DNA of 64,000 nucleotides from an uncultured Bacilli bacterium (GTDB lineage Bacteria > Bacillota_I > Bacilli_A > RF39 > UBA660): contig CAKOJN010000003.1 of assembly GCA_934090685.1 (NCBI GenBank), forward strand, positions 106,126 through 170,125. The letters run 5' to 3'. Below, piece after piece: positions 15,849 to 24,758 of this stretch. Under the pieces are notes generated by a model that was not told the origin of the DNA, ran no database searches, and saw nothing but the letters and a program-made list of their open reading frames with translations. A program made the position numbers and the translations under genes. Numbering within the stretch: position 1 is the stretch's first letter; each line of letters opens with the position of its first letter.

Positions 15849-16928
15849 ATGACTAAACCTCAAAAATTAAATAAAGGTGATAAGATAGCAATAGTTAGTC
15901 TATCAAGAGGATTACTTGGTATGCCTTTTTGCAAGCATGAGTTAGAAATTGCGATTAAAAGATTAAAAGAGTTTGGTTTAGAACCGGTGATAATGCCTAA
16001 TGCTTTAAAAGACATGGAATATATTGAACAACATCCAGAGTTAAGAGCAAGTGATTTAAAGCAAGCATTTATGGATAATAGTATTAAAGCAATAATAACC
16101 GCTATTGGAGGAAATGATACTTATAAAACTATACCATATTTAATGGATGATTCAGAATTTGTTGAAGCAGTTAAAAACAATCCTAAAATCTTTACTGGTT
16201 TTTCAGATACAACAACCAATCATTTGATGTTAAATAGATTAGGTTTATCTACCTTTTATGGACCTTGTTTGTTAGTCGATATTGCTGAATTGGATGATGA
16301 GATGTTACCATATACAAAAGAATATTTTAAGATGTTTTTCACGAATAAACCTAATTTTGAAATAAAATCTAGTCCATTATGGTATAGTGATAGAAAAAGT
16401 TATGGACCAGATGAAATTGGCAAGTCAAGAGAAGTTCACCAAGAGCAGCATGGATTTGAAGTATTAAATGGTAATGGTTCTGTAACTGGTAAACTTTACG
16501 GAGGTTGTATAGAAAGTATATATGATGCTTTTACTGGGAACACATTTAATGATGAACTTTTGATATATGAAAAATATAATATTTTTCCAACTGAAGAAGA
16601 ATGGAAAGAGAAAATATTGTTTTTAGAAACAAGTGAATTAATGATAGAACCAGCAGAACTTGAAAAAATATTAATGGAATTTAAAAAAAGAAAAATATTT
16701 AATCTTGTAAAAGGTATAATAGTTGGTAAACCAATGGATGAAAAATATTATAATGAATATAAAGAAATCTATAAAAAAGTATTTATTGATTTGAATACAC
16801 CGATATTATATAACGTTAATTTTGGTCATTCAGTTCCAAGATGTATAATACCTTATGATGCTGAAGCTACTGTTGATTATGATAGCAAAAGAATATTTAT
16901 TAATTCACCGATTTTTGAAGAAAAATAA
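15849..16928 (+). CDS. S66 family serine peptidase (LD-carboxypeptidase/MccF-like)
   Basis: A 359-residue cytoplasmic peptidase. The S66 pattern is clear: LNKGDKIAIVSLSRG at the start, AIITAIGGNDT, then GFSDTTTNH with the nucleophile Ser, GKLYGGCIESI, the catalytic Glu in LFLETSE and the catalytic His in NVNFGHSVPR. S66 enzymes either trim the terminal D-Ala from tetrapeptide during murein recycling (LdcA) or cleave microcin C-type aminoacyl nucleotides (MccF). Insertions around residues 190-215 are more like the MccF branch, which makes a self-immunity or detoxification role possible; I cannot decide. GTAGGAG lies 7-8 bases before ATG. Confidence 0.88.
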   Translation: MTKPQKLNKGDKIAIVSLSRGLLGMPFCKHELEIAIKRLKEFGLEPVIMPNALKDMEYIEQHPELRASDLKQAFMDNSIKAIITAIGGNDTYKTIPYLMDDSEFVEAVKNNPKIFTGFSDTTTNHLMLNRLGLSTFYGPCLLVDIAELDDEMLPYTKEYFKMFFTNKPNFEIKSSPLWYSDRKSYGPDEIGKSREVHQEQHGFEVLNGNGSVTGKLYGGCIESIYDAFTGNTFNDELLIYEKYNIFPTEEEWKEKILFLETSELMIEPAELEKILMEFKKRKIFNLVKGIIVGKPMDEKYYNEYKEIYKKVFIDLNTPILYNVNFGHSVPRCIIPYDAEATVDYDSKRIFINSPIFEEK

Positions 16929-16981
16929 ATTGGCATTTTGAACTGTTGACAATGAAACTAGATTTAAAAAATAAATTATTA

Positions 16982-17005
16982 AAGTGATATTTTAATCACT
17001 TTTTT
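16982..17005 (+). terminator. terminator after S66 peptidase
   Basis: Stem AAGTGAT/ATCACTT, loop ATTTTA, then T run. Confidence 0.85.
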
Positions 17006-17117
17006 AAATGAACATATCTTTGAATAATTATTTATTTCTTCTAAAGAGCAATCTAATTTATCTCTATAGCATTTAATATAGAGATAAGAATATTATTAAG
17101 AAATTTGTTATATATGA

Positions 17118-17315
17118 TTTTTATCAGTATCTATTGGAACGGTTATAGGAATAGTTTCAGGTCATATTTTAGTACCTTATATTGTTTATAATGCATATGA
17201 ACATTATTTTACTATTCCAAAAATAGAATTACATTTTTATTTAAAAGAGACAATTCTTGCATGTATATTATCTTTATTATGTAGTGTTTTACCAGCATTA
17301 AAATCTATTGATTAA
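17118..17315 (+). pseudogene. C-terminal fragment of an ABC transporter permease (FtsX/MacB-like)
   Basis: After an in-frame TGA the frame reads FLSVSIGTVIGIVSGHILV and ends LLCSVLPALKSID. This has the two last membrane helices and the final P-A-L-K motif of FtsX-domain permeases such as those of antimicrobial peptide exporters. There is no start codon and no upstream half, so it is a remnant. It occupies most of the 555-base gap between the S66 gene and the GNAT gene; the rest is two terminators and AT-rich sequence. Confidence 0.6.
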
Positions 17316-17331
17316 TATGTTAATTTTAAAT

Positions 17332-17358
17332 AGACTGACTAAAATAGTTAGTCTTTTT
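17332..17358 (+). terminator. terminator after permease remnant
   Basis: Ten-base stem AGACTGACTA/TAGTTAGTCT (one G-U pair), AAA loop, then TTTT. It probably served the intact permease gene. Confidence 0.85.
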
Positions 17359-17492
17359 AATGTTTAATATATTGTGTATTATCTTTAAATATAGTATATT
17401 TAAATAGTAGGAAAAATATTGTGAAATTAATTTTTAAATAATAAGAAGAATGTGAATAAATTATTAAAATAATATAATAGGAGATGGTAAAA

Positions 17493-17999
17493 ATGTTATA
17501 TTTAAAAAAAGCAAATTATGAGGATGTTAATGAGGAATACAAAGCGATAAAAGCAATCCCAGCAATAGAGAATGGTTTTGAAAACAAGTATCACAATGTT
17601 ACTGAAGATGAGTTTAAAAACGTAGTGCTTCCTAAATTAATAAAAAATTCAGATGGGATAGATATACCTGAAGGGAGAGTAGCAGAGACATATTTCTTTT
17701 TATGGGATGATAATAAAATAGTTGGACTTTTTAAAGTAAGACACTATTTAAATGACTTTTTAAGAAAAGGATCAGGTCATTTAGGTTTTGGAATATTACC
17801 TGAATATCGTGGTAAAGGATTTGCTAAAAAGGGATTAATGTTAGCAATTGAAAAATGTAAGGAAATAGTAAAAGAAGATGAAATATATTTAGGTGTACAT
17901 AAGGATAATCAAGCATCATTGAAAGTTCAATTGGATTGTGGTGCGTATGTTGTTGGTGAGGATGATGAGAATTATCTTACTAGAATAAAAATAAAATAA
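17493..17999 (+). CDS. GNAT family acetyltransferase
   Basis: From ATG 17493 (AGGAG at 17479-17483; the ATG at 17484 is too close to it) the protein has 168 residues. The acetyl-CoA binding motif A is in HLGFGILPEYRGKGFAKKGLMLAIEKCKE (R-G-K-G-x-A pattern), followed by IYLGVHKDNQASLKVQLDCGA, the asparagine-containing motif B. This matches GNAT acetyltransferases of the YwnJ/RimJ-like kind; the substrate cannot be read from sequence. It stands alone between a terminator and a membrane protein gene. Confidence 0.85.
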   Translation: MLYLKKANYEDVNEEYKAIKAIPAIENGFENKYHNVTEDEFKNVVLPKLIKNSDGIDIPEGRVAETYFFLWDDNKIVGLFKVRHYLNDFLRKGSGHLGFGILPEYRGKGFAKKGLMLAIEKCKEIVKEDEIYLGVHKDNQASLKVQLDCGAYVVGEDDENYLTRIKIK

Positions 18000-18087
18000 T
18001 CATAAAATTTGTGTAAAGAATATAAAATTTTAAAATGAAAAAACCAACTAAATTAATTTTTATTATATAATGAAATAGGTGAATATA

Positions 18088-19266
18088 ATGGATTTGAAAG
18101 ATTATAGAAAGCAAATAATGGAAAGATACTTTCCTGTAGGTGGATTAATTATAGCTAGTTTTTTAGGTGTATTTGGTTTTGGTTTTATAATGTTATCTGG
18201 AATTTATAAAGTAAGGAGTTTGGAAGAATTATATCAAATTATAAGTAACAATGGATTTGTTTTAATCGTTATGACATTTTTCTTTATTATTGCGATTGTT
18301 ATATGGATAGCATTTATTCAAAATATATTAGTAAAACCTAAAAAAGATATACTCTTTTTATACAAAAGTGGAAGTACAAAATATTTTCTTGATAGAAAAG
18401 GAAAAAAATATGATAATTATGAATGTGATAAAAAGGAATATAAATATTACTATGTCTTAAAAACGAGGGATTATGTATATGAAGTATTACAAGAGAGTTT
18501 AGATTCTGAGAATAATTTTGAACCTATAGAAAAATTAAGTTATTGGCGTAATTTATATCTTCCATTTGGAAAATTTGAAAATGTGGTATTATTACCAATA
18601 TTATACATTATATTTATACCTGCGGTATTAAGTTTTCTTATGTCAGAAGGTTCTACTAGACTTGTAGGAATATTTTTAATGATAATGCCTGGATTTTTTA
18701 TTATTTATGATTTGATATATAAAATAAAAAGAAAAAAAGTAATTAATAAAATTTTAAATGAACCTGATAGTTTTGAGAAAAAAGAAAGATTAGATAATAT
18801 TAATAATGAAAAAGAACTAGTAAATATGGGAGAAAAAGTATCTAAGGGTATTATTATATTAGAAGACGCTTTAAAAGTGATTTTTTCTTTTTCTTTTGTT
18901 ATTTTTACTATTTGGGTATTTGTTAAAGGTGCGGATTTAATTACAAGATTGGCAATAATACCATTCTTTATATGCGCTGTTGCGGTGTTTATATCTTCTA
19001 TATTACCAATAAAAGAAAGAATTGATCAAAATAAGATTGATAGTGGAAAAGTTAATGAAAAGAAAAAACGAAAAAAAAGAAAAAGAAATTTATCTAAAAT
19101 AGTATCTAATATTTATGCGATAGGATTTTTATTATTTTGGTTTGGTTTTTTGATATTTTTTACTATTGGTATTACGAAACAAGAGGGATATACATCTATA
19201 TTATTTACATTGCCTTTCTGGGGTGTTGGATTTTTTGCAATATATTTTATATTTGTCAAAAAATAA
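18088..19266 (+). CDS. unrecognised polytopic membrane protein
   Basis: About 392 residues from ATG 18088 with AGGTG 7 bases upstream (a GTG at 18079 overlaps that site and is less likely). About eight hydrophobic segments occur in pairs: residues ~15-40, ~55-80, ~165-190, ~195-215, ~260-285, ~285-310, ~345-368 and ~370-392, with long cytoplasmic-looking charged loops between, one very basic (KEKKRKKRKRN type). I recognise no family. The next gene follows about 75 bases later with its own ribosome site. Confidence 0.7.
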   Translation: MDLKDYRKQIMERYFPVGGLIIASFLGVFGFGFIMLSGIYKVRSLEELYQIISNNGFVLIVMTFFFIIAIVIWIAFIQNILVKPKKDILFLYKSGSTKYFLDRKGKKYDNYECDKKEYKYYYVLKTRDYVYEVLQESLDSENNFEPIEKLSYWRNLYLPFGKFENVVLLPILYIIFIPAVLSFLMSEGSTRLVGIFLMIMPGFFIIYDLIYKIKRKKVINKILNEPDSFEKKERLDNINNEKELVNMGEKVSKGIIILEDALKVIFSFSFVIFTIWVFVKGADLITRLAIIPFFICAVAVFISSILPIKERIDQNKIDSGKVNEKKKRKKRKRNLSKIVSNIYAIGFLLFWFGFLIFFTIGITKQEGYTSILFTLPFWGVGFFAIYFIFVKK

Positions 19267-19341
19267 ATTTTGTTTAACTCAACCACTGGTTCGTGTAAAA
19301 ATAATTCTTTATTCTATATACTTAAATTGAGGAGGAATAGA

Positions 19342-20094
19342 ATGAAGAATTTTTTTAAGGAAAATTATAAATTTATAATATTTATGTGTTTATTTGGATT
19401 AGTGGGTGGTTATTTTAGTGGTAAGTATTTAATAAAAAGTTATACAGAAGATGTATTAAATCAAGTTATTAAACAACTTGGAAGTAAAAATATGCTTATT
19501 GTAGTTGCGATGATTCAATCATTATTTTACTCTTTTATACTTGGTTCTATAGGGATATATTTATCTAAGAGGATAGGTTTATGGAAGAAAATATCTTATG
19601 ATAAACATAGTTTTAAAATATCAATGTTATTTGGAATAATTGGTGGTTTATTATTGATTCTTCCTGATGTATTTATTTTTAATAATTTATCTACTAAAAT
19701 TTCTGATATTTATATGAATAAACCTAGTATTAATTTTATATTGAGTGGTATTACATATGGTGGGATAGTTGAAGAAATATTGATGAGATTATTTTTGATG
19801 TCTTTTGTATCATTTATCATTTATAAAATATTTTATAGAAAAAGTAAAATAAATGATAATGTTTATATCATTTCTAATATAATCGTTTCACTATTATTTG
19901 CATTAGGACATTTACCTAATACATTAATGACTATTGGACTTAATTTTATAATAATATTTAGATGTATACTTTTAAATGGAATAGTTGGTTTAATATTTGG
20001 ATATGTATATAGAAAATATGGCGTTATATATTCAATGATAAGTCATGTACTAGTACATATAGTATCTAAAATAATATGGATTATATTTATTTAA
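19342..20094 (+). CDS. CPBP family intramembrane metalloprotease
   Basis: The start is ATG 19342, 6 bases after GGAGGAA, giving 250 residues. CPBP (CAAX protease/bacteriocin-processing) motifs are present: motif 1 GGIVEEILMRLFLMS (E-E-x-x-x-R), motif 2 LLFALGHLPN and motif 3 ISHVLVHI with the metal-binding His residues. About seven membrane helices. Such proteases act inside the membrane on prenylated-like or bacteriocin-type substrates, and some give bacteriocin immunity. No bacteriocin gene is evident next to it. Confidence 0.85.
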   Translation: MKNFFKENYKFIIFMCLFGLVGGYFSGKYLIKSYTEDVLNQVIKQLGSKNMLIVVAMIQSLFYSFILGSIGIYLSKRIGLWKKISYDKHSFKISMLFGIIGGLLLILPDVFIFNNLSTKISDIYMNKPSINFILSGITYGGIVEEILMRLFLMSFVSFIIYKIFYRKSKINDNVYIISNIIVSLLFALGHLPNTLMTIGLNFIIIFRCILLNGIVGLIFGYVYRKYGVIYSMISHVLVHIVSKIIWIIFI

Positions 20095-20273
20095 CAAGTT
20101 ATTAACACAAAAAAATTTTATTATTTAATCAGGAAATGAGAAAATGAGTAAGTTATTTAAAAATATTTTGATGGTTTTTTAATGTTTTAAAATTTTGTGT
20201 AAAATGAAAAATAAAATCATAATCTTAATTATTTAATATTGTATAATAAAATTAATAAAATGTTTTTATAGTA

Positions 20274-20304
20274 TTGACTCTTCCCTTAAGGGTAGATGTA
20301 TAAT
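20274..20304 (+). promoter_or_regulatory. MerR-type promoter/operator with 19-bp spacer
   Basis: TTGACT (20274-20279) and TATAAT (20299-20304) are separated by 19 bases, and the spacer holds the dyad CTTCCCTTAAGGGTAG (20280-20295, one mismatch between arms). An over-long spacer with a centred dyad is the signature of MerR-family targets, which the regulator untwists to activate. The regulator gene starts 22 bases downstream, so autoregulation is likely. Confidence 0.85.
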
Positions 20305-20325
20305 CGAAAAGAAAGGAGAAAAAGT

Positions 20326-21327
20326 ATGATTAAAATAGGTGATTTTGCAAACATATTTGGGGTTTCAATTAAAACTATTAGGTTTTATGAAGAAAAGGGG
20401 TTATTAAAACCGGCATATGTTGATGTTTATACTGGTTATAGATATTTTGATGAAGAAAATATAAATGAAATGAGTAAAATTATTGTTTATAAGAATTTAG
20501 GATTAGAATTAAATGAAATTAAAAATCTTAATGATGAAACAATCAACAATAAAATTGAAGAATATAAAAAAAGAATAAATATTATGCATTCACAAATTAA
20601 ATCATTAAATTCTCTTTTAGATTCAAAGGAGGGTAATAGTATGAAAACATTTATTAATGATGAAAATGCCGTTGGGAAATGGTCTTTAATGGGTATTGCT
20701 TGCAATAAAGATGATTTTAATAATAATAAATTATTAGAAGATGACATAGCAATAAAAGAACTATATTTAATGGAAAATGGTAAAGAATATTGGGTTATTT
20801 CATGGTCTAAAAATATTATTTATATTAATAATAAACCTTTTTCGTATGAAATAGAAGGTGATAAAATGTTTGTTAATCTAAAAGGATTATATGGTGAAGA
20901 TGAAAAAGTTGCTGTATATAAAAAGATTGATAATAAACATTATACTGTAGATGAAATAATGAAATTTGATGATACGAATGTTCCATTTAAAGAGGATAAA
21001 AAAATTAATGGATTATGGAGTTGTGTTGGAACAATCAGAAATAAAGATGATATTAATTTATCTAATATAAATAAAAATGGAACAATAAATAGACTTGCAT
21101 TTTTTCCGACTGGTGAATCTGATGTAACATATGACAATGGACATTCTAGAAGTATTTCTTACACAAAAGGTTATATTAAAGACTTGTGTGTAAAAGGAAC
21201 AATGTGTGAATATGAAATTAAAAATCTTCATGGTAAAGACTATTTAATAGTTGAGTGGAAAAGTGGGGATTATGTTTTTGCTGGATTAATTAATTGTTAT
21301 TATGTATTTGAAAAAATAGATGTTTAA
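20326..21327 (+). CDS. MerR family transcriptional regulator with duplicated C-terminal sensor domain
   Basis: From ATG 20326 (GAAAGGAG upstream) 333 residues. The N-terminal MerR helix-turn-helix reads IGDFANIFGVSIKTIRFYEEKGLLKP followed by GYRYFDEENI, the usual wing, and a dimerisation coiled coil up to ~100. The rest is two similar domains, GKWSLMGIACNKDDFNNN and GLWSCVGTIRNKDDINLS, each with a later Y-E-I-x-G/N-x-x-x-x-x-V strand; these look like tandem beta-rich ligand-binding modules found on some MerR proteins of Firmicutes. A matching operator lies in its own promoter. The ligand is unknown. Confidence 0.85.
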   Translation: MIKIGDFANIFGVSIKTIRFYEEKGLLKPAYVDVYTGYRYFDEENINEMSKIIVYKNLGLELNEIKNLNDETINNKIEEYKKRINIMHSQIKSLNSLLDSKEGNSMKTFINDENAVGKWSLMGIACNKDDFNNNKLLEDDIAIKELYLMENGKEYWVISWSKNIIYINNKPFSYEIEGDKMFVNLKGLYGEDEKVAVYKKIDNKHYTVDEIMKFDDTNVPFKEDKKINGLWSCVGTIRNKDDINLSNINKNGTINRLAFFPTGESDVTYDNGHSRSISYTKGYIKDLCVKGTMCEYEIKNLHGKDYLIVEWKSGDYVFAGLINCYYVFEKIDV

Positions 21328-21335
21328 GAAAAAAG

Positions 21336-21366
21336 AACCATTGATAAATTTTATTGATGGTTTTTA
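21336..21366 (+). terminator. terminator after MerR gene
   Basis: Long stem AACCATTGATAAA/TTTATTGATGGTT with two G-U pairs, followed by TTTT. Confidence 0.75.
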
Positions 21367-21448
21367 ATATTTTAATAAATCTACTCGATTTCTTATTGAA
21401 AAAATGTTACAATAACTATATAAATATTTTGATAAAGAAGGAGTTAAT

Positions 21449-21925
21449 ATGAAAAATAAGAAAGTATTAATAATTGGTGTTATTGTATTAGTATTTGTAT
21501 TGTTTATAGTACTTATTAATGTTTCTAATAAAATGAATGAGGAGAAAATAAATAGTACAATTACTATGAATAGTAAAACTAGTGATATAAAATATGATAA
21601 TAATAAATTAAATATATATATGTTTTGGGGAGATGGATGTCCTCATTGTGAAGAAGAGTGGAAATTTTTAAATAGAATTGCACCTAAATATTATGATAAG
21701 ATTCATGTATATGGATTCGAAGTATGGAATCATGAAGAAAATATTAATATAATGAATGAACTAAAGAATAAACTTGATATTAGTGAGGATGTTGGTATTC
21801 CTCTTACAATAATTGGTGATAAATATTATGTTGGTTATGATGAATCATATAATAAAGAAATACTTAATTTAATTAAGAATAACTATAAAAATAGTAAAGA
21901 TATTTATTTAGATAAGAACCTTTAA
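21449..21925 (+). CDS. membrane-anchored thioredoxin-fold protein
   Basis: A 158-residue protein with one N-terminal membrane segment (residues ~5-24) and an extracytoplasmic thioredoxin-like domain. The redox motif is MFWGDGCPHCEEEW (C-P-H-C, the active site type of DsbA and some TlpA-like proteins), with a later cis-proline region GIPLTIIGDKYYVGYD. It probably reduces or oxidises exported proteins on the outer face of the membrane. AAGGAG precedes ATG by 7 bases. Its stop lies in a terminator stem. Confidence 0.82.
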   Translation: MKNKKVLIIGVIVLVFVLFIVLINVSNKMNEEKINSTITMNSKTSDIKYDNNKLNIYMFWGDGCPHCEEEWKFLNRIAPKYYDKIHVYGFEVWNHEENINIMNELKNKLDISEDVGIPLTIIGDKYYVGYDESYNKEILNLIKNNYKNSKDIYLDKNL

Positions 21926-21937
21926 AAGTTCTTTTTT
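21914..21937 (+). terminator. terminator after thioredoxin-fold gene
   Basis: Stem AAGAAC/GTTCTT, 8-base loop containing the stop codon, then T run. The prfB -10 follows 7 bases later. Confidence 0.75.
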
Positions 21938-21943
21938 ATTTGA

Positions 21944-21949
21944 TATAAT
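21944..21949 (+). promoter_or_regulatory. prfB -10 element, giving a leaderless transcript
   Basis: TATAAT ends six bases before the prfB ATG (21956). Transcription starting at the normal distance would begin at or within a base or two of the start codon. No Shine-Dalgarno sequence fits between. Confidence 0.6.
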
Positions 21950-21955
21950 TTATGT

Positions 21956-23023
21956 ATGGAAAAAGATATTATTAAAAAACTAAATGAGTATAAAAACACG
22001 TTAGAGGATATTGGGAGTAAACTTAACATATCCGAAAAAGAAAATAGACTTAAGGAGCTTGATGCCATAATAAATAGACCTGACTTTTGGACTAATGTTA
22101 AAAATACTAAAGATATATTAAATGAATCTAAGTCACTTAGAAAAATTATCGATGAATATTCTAGCATCAAAGAAAATATTGATACTTTGATAGAAATGGT
22201 ATCAATTGACATCGATTATGTTGATAGTGAGTTGGATAAACTTAATAGTGATATTGAGAATCTTAAGATATCAACATTATTAAATGGTGAATTTGATTCA
22301 TCTGCTTGTTATATAGAGATTCATTCAGGAGCAGGTGGTACTGAAAGTAATGATTGGGCTAACATGTTATATAGAATGTATACAAGATATTTTGAAAAGA
22401 ATAATTATACATATGAGGAAATAAGTAGACAAGATGGAGAAGAGGTTGGTATAAAAGGAGTAACTGTTCTTGTTAAAGGCTATTATCCTTTTGGTTATCT
22501 AAAGGGAGAAACTGGTGTACATCGTCTTGTAAGGATTAGTCCTTTTGATAGTAATTCTAGAAGACATACTTCTTTTGCTAGTGTACTAGTAACTCCTCAG
22601 ATAAATAAAAATTTAGATGTAGAGATAAATGAAAGTGATTTAAGAATTGATGTTTATAGATCAAGTGGATGTGGGGGACAGGGCGTTAATACAACTGATT
22701 CAGCGGTTAGAATTACACATATCCCAACTGGTATAGTGACTTCGTGTCAATTAGAAAGAAGTCAAATTCAAAATAAGCAAAGAGCAATGGAAATGCTTAA
22801 AAATAAATTATATATTCTTAAATTAAATGAATTTAATGAAAAATTAAGTGAGTTAAAAGGAAATGTTATGGATGTTAACTTTGGTAGTGCGATAAGAAGT
22901 TATGTAATGTGTCCATATACTTTAGTTAAAGATACTAGAACTAATTATGAAACTTCTAATGTTAATCAAGTATTAGATGGTGATATTGAAGAATTTTTAC
23001 TGGCGTATTTGCGTTCTTGCTAA
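21956..23023 (+). CDS. prfB: peptide chain release factor 2
   Basis: A 355-residue class I release factor that ends translation at UGA and UAA. The stop-codon reading tripeptide SPF is at residues 195-197 (RISPFDSNSRRHTSFASV), and the catalytic GGQ is at 240-242 (SGCGGQGVNTTDSAVRITHIPTG). The N-terminal domain is continuous from MEKDIIKKLNEYKN through RPDFW; the internal in-frame stop and +1 shift that regulates many prfB genes is absent. The start codon has no ribosome site and appears leaderless. Presence of RF2 agrees with UGA being a stop here. Confidence 0.95.
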   Translation: MEKDIIKKLNEYKNTLEDIGSKLNISEKENRLKELDAIINRPDFWTNVKNTKDILNESKSLRKIIDEYSSIKENIDTLIEMVSIDIDYVDSELDKLNSDIENLKISTLLNGEFDSSACYIEIHSGAGGTESNDWANMLYRMYTRYFEKNNYTYEEISRQDGEEVGIKGVTVLVKGYYPFGYLKGETGVHRLVRISPFDSNSRRHTSFASVLVTPQINKNLDVEINESDLRIDVYRSSGCGGQGVNTTDSAVRITHIPTGIVTSCQLERSQIQNKQRAMEMLKNKLYILKLNEFNEKLSELKGNVMDVNFGSAIRSYVMCPYTLVKDTRTNYETSNVNQVLDGDIEEFLLAYLRSC

Positions 23024-23116
23024 AAGTTCTTTTTGTTTACACTTTTATGAAATCTAAATGTAATTTGTAGAAAAAAAGTTAATGTTTTGTTATAATTAAT
23101 AATGGAGAAGAATATT

Positions 23117-24019
23117 ATGTGGTTATTTAGAAGAAAGAATAATGAGAAAATTCAAAGAAGTGTTTTAAAGAAAGAGCAAGCTACTAGAAGTTTACTTTTA
23201 GTTGTTGGCTGTTTTATTTCTGCGTTATCATTTAATTTATTTTTTGTACCTAATAATTTCGTATCAGGTGGATTTGGTGGTATAGGTATAGTTCTTAATA
23301 AATTATGTGGTATTAATGTAAGTTTAGTAATCCTGATAGCTAATTTGATATGTATTACTGCTAGTTTCTTTACATTAGGATTTAAAGATTCTTTGATGAG
23401 TGCAGTTGGTGCTTTAATATACACATTGTTCTTGTATGCAACTGAAGGAATTCCACATTTGATTAATTTCTCATTTGATAATATTTTACTTTATGTTCTT
23501 GCTGCTGGTGTATGTGGAGGCTTTGGAGAAAGTTTAGTTTATAAAGCAGGTTTTAATACAGGCGGAAATAGTATACTTGCATTAATAATACAGAAATATA
23601 AGAAAATGCCTCTTGGTAAAATACTTAGATGTATTGCATTTATTATTATTGGAATAGGTGGTATAGTGTTTGGATATACATCTATCATGTATGGTATTAT
23701 TATTTCATTTATTTCGACTTACATTGTTGATAAAGTGTTAATAGGAATAAGTGATTCTAAAATGTTTTATATTCAAACAGGTAAAGAAGATGAAGTTGTT
23801 GCTTTCATATTAGATATTATTGAAAGTGGTGTCACTGAATTATATAGTAAAGGAGCATATACAAATAAAAGACAAAAGGTTCTTATGTGTGTTGTTCCAA
23901 CTGAAAAATATTCATTTTTAAAGAGTGCAATTAAAGAAATAGATGAATCTGCATTCATTGTAGTAAGTGATTGTTATGAGGTACTTGGTGGTACTAAAAA
24001 GGAAAGAATTGTCTTTTAA
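23117..24019 (+). CDS. YitT family membrane protein (DUF161/DUF2179)
   Basis: Start placed at ATG 23117, 9 bases after GGAG; an ATG at 23102 lies only six bases after a TATAAT. About 300 residues. The N-terminal two thirds form five or six membrane helices with the family motif FFVPNNFVSGGFGGIGIVLNK and FNTGGNSILALIIQKYKKM; the last ~80 residues form the soluble DUF2179 domain (FYIQTGKEDEVVAFILDII to DSAFIVVSDCYEVLG-type end). These are common in Firmicutes in several copies, with unknown function. It lies between prfB and ftsEX. Confidence 0.88.
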   Translation: MWLFRRKNNEKIQRSVLKKEQATRSLLLVVGCFISALSFNLFFVPNNFVSGGFGGIGIVLNKLCGINVSLVILIANLICITASFFTLGFKDSLMSAVGALIYTLFLYATEGIPHLINFSFDNILLYVLAAGVCGGFGESLVYKAGFNTGGNSILALIIQKYKKMPLGKILRCIAFIIIGIGGIVFGYTSIMYGIIISFISTYIVDKVLIGISDSKMFYIQTGKEDEVVAFILDIIESGVTELYSKGAYTNKRQKVLMCVVPTEKYSFLKSAIKEIDESAFIVVSDCYEVLGGTKKERIVF

Positions 24020-24059
24020 ATAAATTAAAAAATATACTATAATATTTATAGGAGGAGTT

Positions 24060-24758
24060 ATGCAATTAATAGAATTAAGAGATGTTAGTAAAAGATATCC
24101 TAATGGAGTAACTGCTTTATGTGATGTTAATTTACAAATATCTAAAGGCGAATTTGTATTTGTAATAGGTGCATCGGGAAGTGGTAAGTCTACATTAATT
24201 AAATTATTATACAGACAAGAGAAACCAACTAAAGGGGATGTGTATGTAGGTGGTATTAATGTTTCTAAATTAAAAAATAGAAAAGTTTATAAAATAAGAA
24301 GAAAACTTGGAATAGTATTTCAAGATTATAAATTATTACCTAAAAAAACCGTATATGAAAATGTAGCGTTTGCTCTTGAAATATATGGTTATAAAGAGTC
24401 AGATATAAGAAAAAGAGTTATAAAAGCTGTTGAGCAAGTTGGATTAAAAGATAAATTAAGAAGTTTTCCAGATGAACTTTCTGGTGGTGAACAACAAAGA
24501 GTTTCAATTGCAAGAGCAATAGTTAATGATCCTAAGGTACTTATTTGTGATGAACCTACTGGTAATTTAGATCCGGATACATCAATAGAAATTATGAAAG
24601 TAATAGATAATATAAATAAAGATTTAGGAACAACTATTATTATGGCAACCCATGATAAAGATATAGTTAATAAAATGAAAAAGAGAGTAATTGTAGTAGA
24701 AAAAGGTTTAATAGCTAAAGATAATCAGAAAGGAAAGTATAAGAGTGAAGGCATTTAG
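24060..24758 (+). CDS. ftsE: cell division ATP-binding protein FtsE
   Basis: A 232-residue ABC ATPase. Walker A GASGSGKST begins at residue 37; the Q-loop is in GIVFQDYKLLPKKTVYENV; the signature is LSGGEQQR; Walker B reads VLICDEPTGNLDPDT; the H-loop is MATHDK. FtsE drives FtsX, which activates a peptidoglycan hydrolase. AGGAGGAG stands directly before ATG. It overlaps ftsX by 14 bases. Confidence 0.95.
   Translation: MQLIELRDVSKRYPNGVTALCDVNLQISKGEFVFVIGASGSGKSTLIKLLYRQEKPTKGDVYVGGINVSKLKNRKVYKIRRKLGIVFQDYKLLPKKTVYENVAFALEIYGYKESDIRKRVIKAVEQVGLKDKLRSFPDELSGGEQQRVSIARAIVNDPKVLICDEPTGNLDPDTSIEIMKVIDNINKDLGTTIIMATHDKDIVNKMKKRVIVVEKGLIAKDNQKGKYKSEGI

Noticed and set aside
20105..20200. Inverted repeat ACACAAAA...TTTTGTGT suggesting a small transposable element
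   Set aside because: Arms are low-complexity A/T with three extra bases in one arm, no target duplication, no second copy noticed in the window.
21956..22030. Programmed +1 frameshift in prfB
   Set aside because: The N-terminal coding region is continuous and no in-frame UGA with a CTT-type slip site is present.
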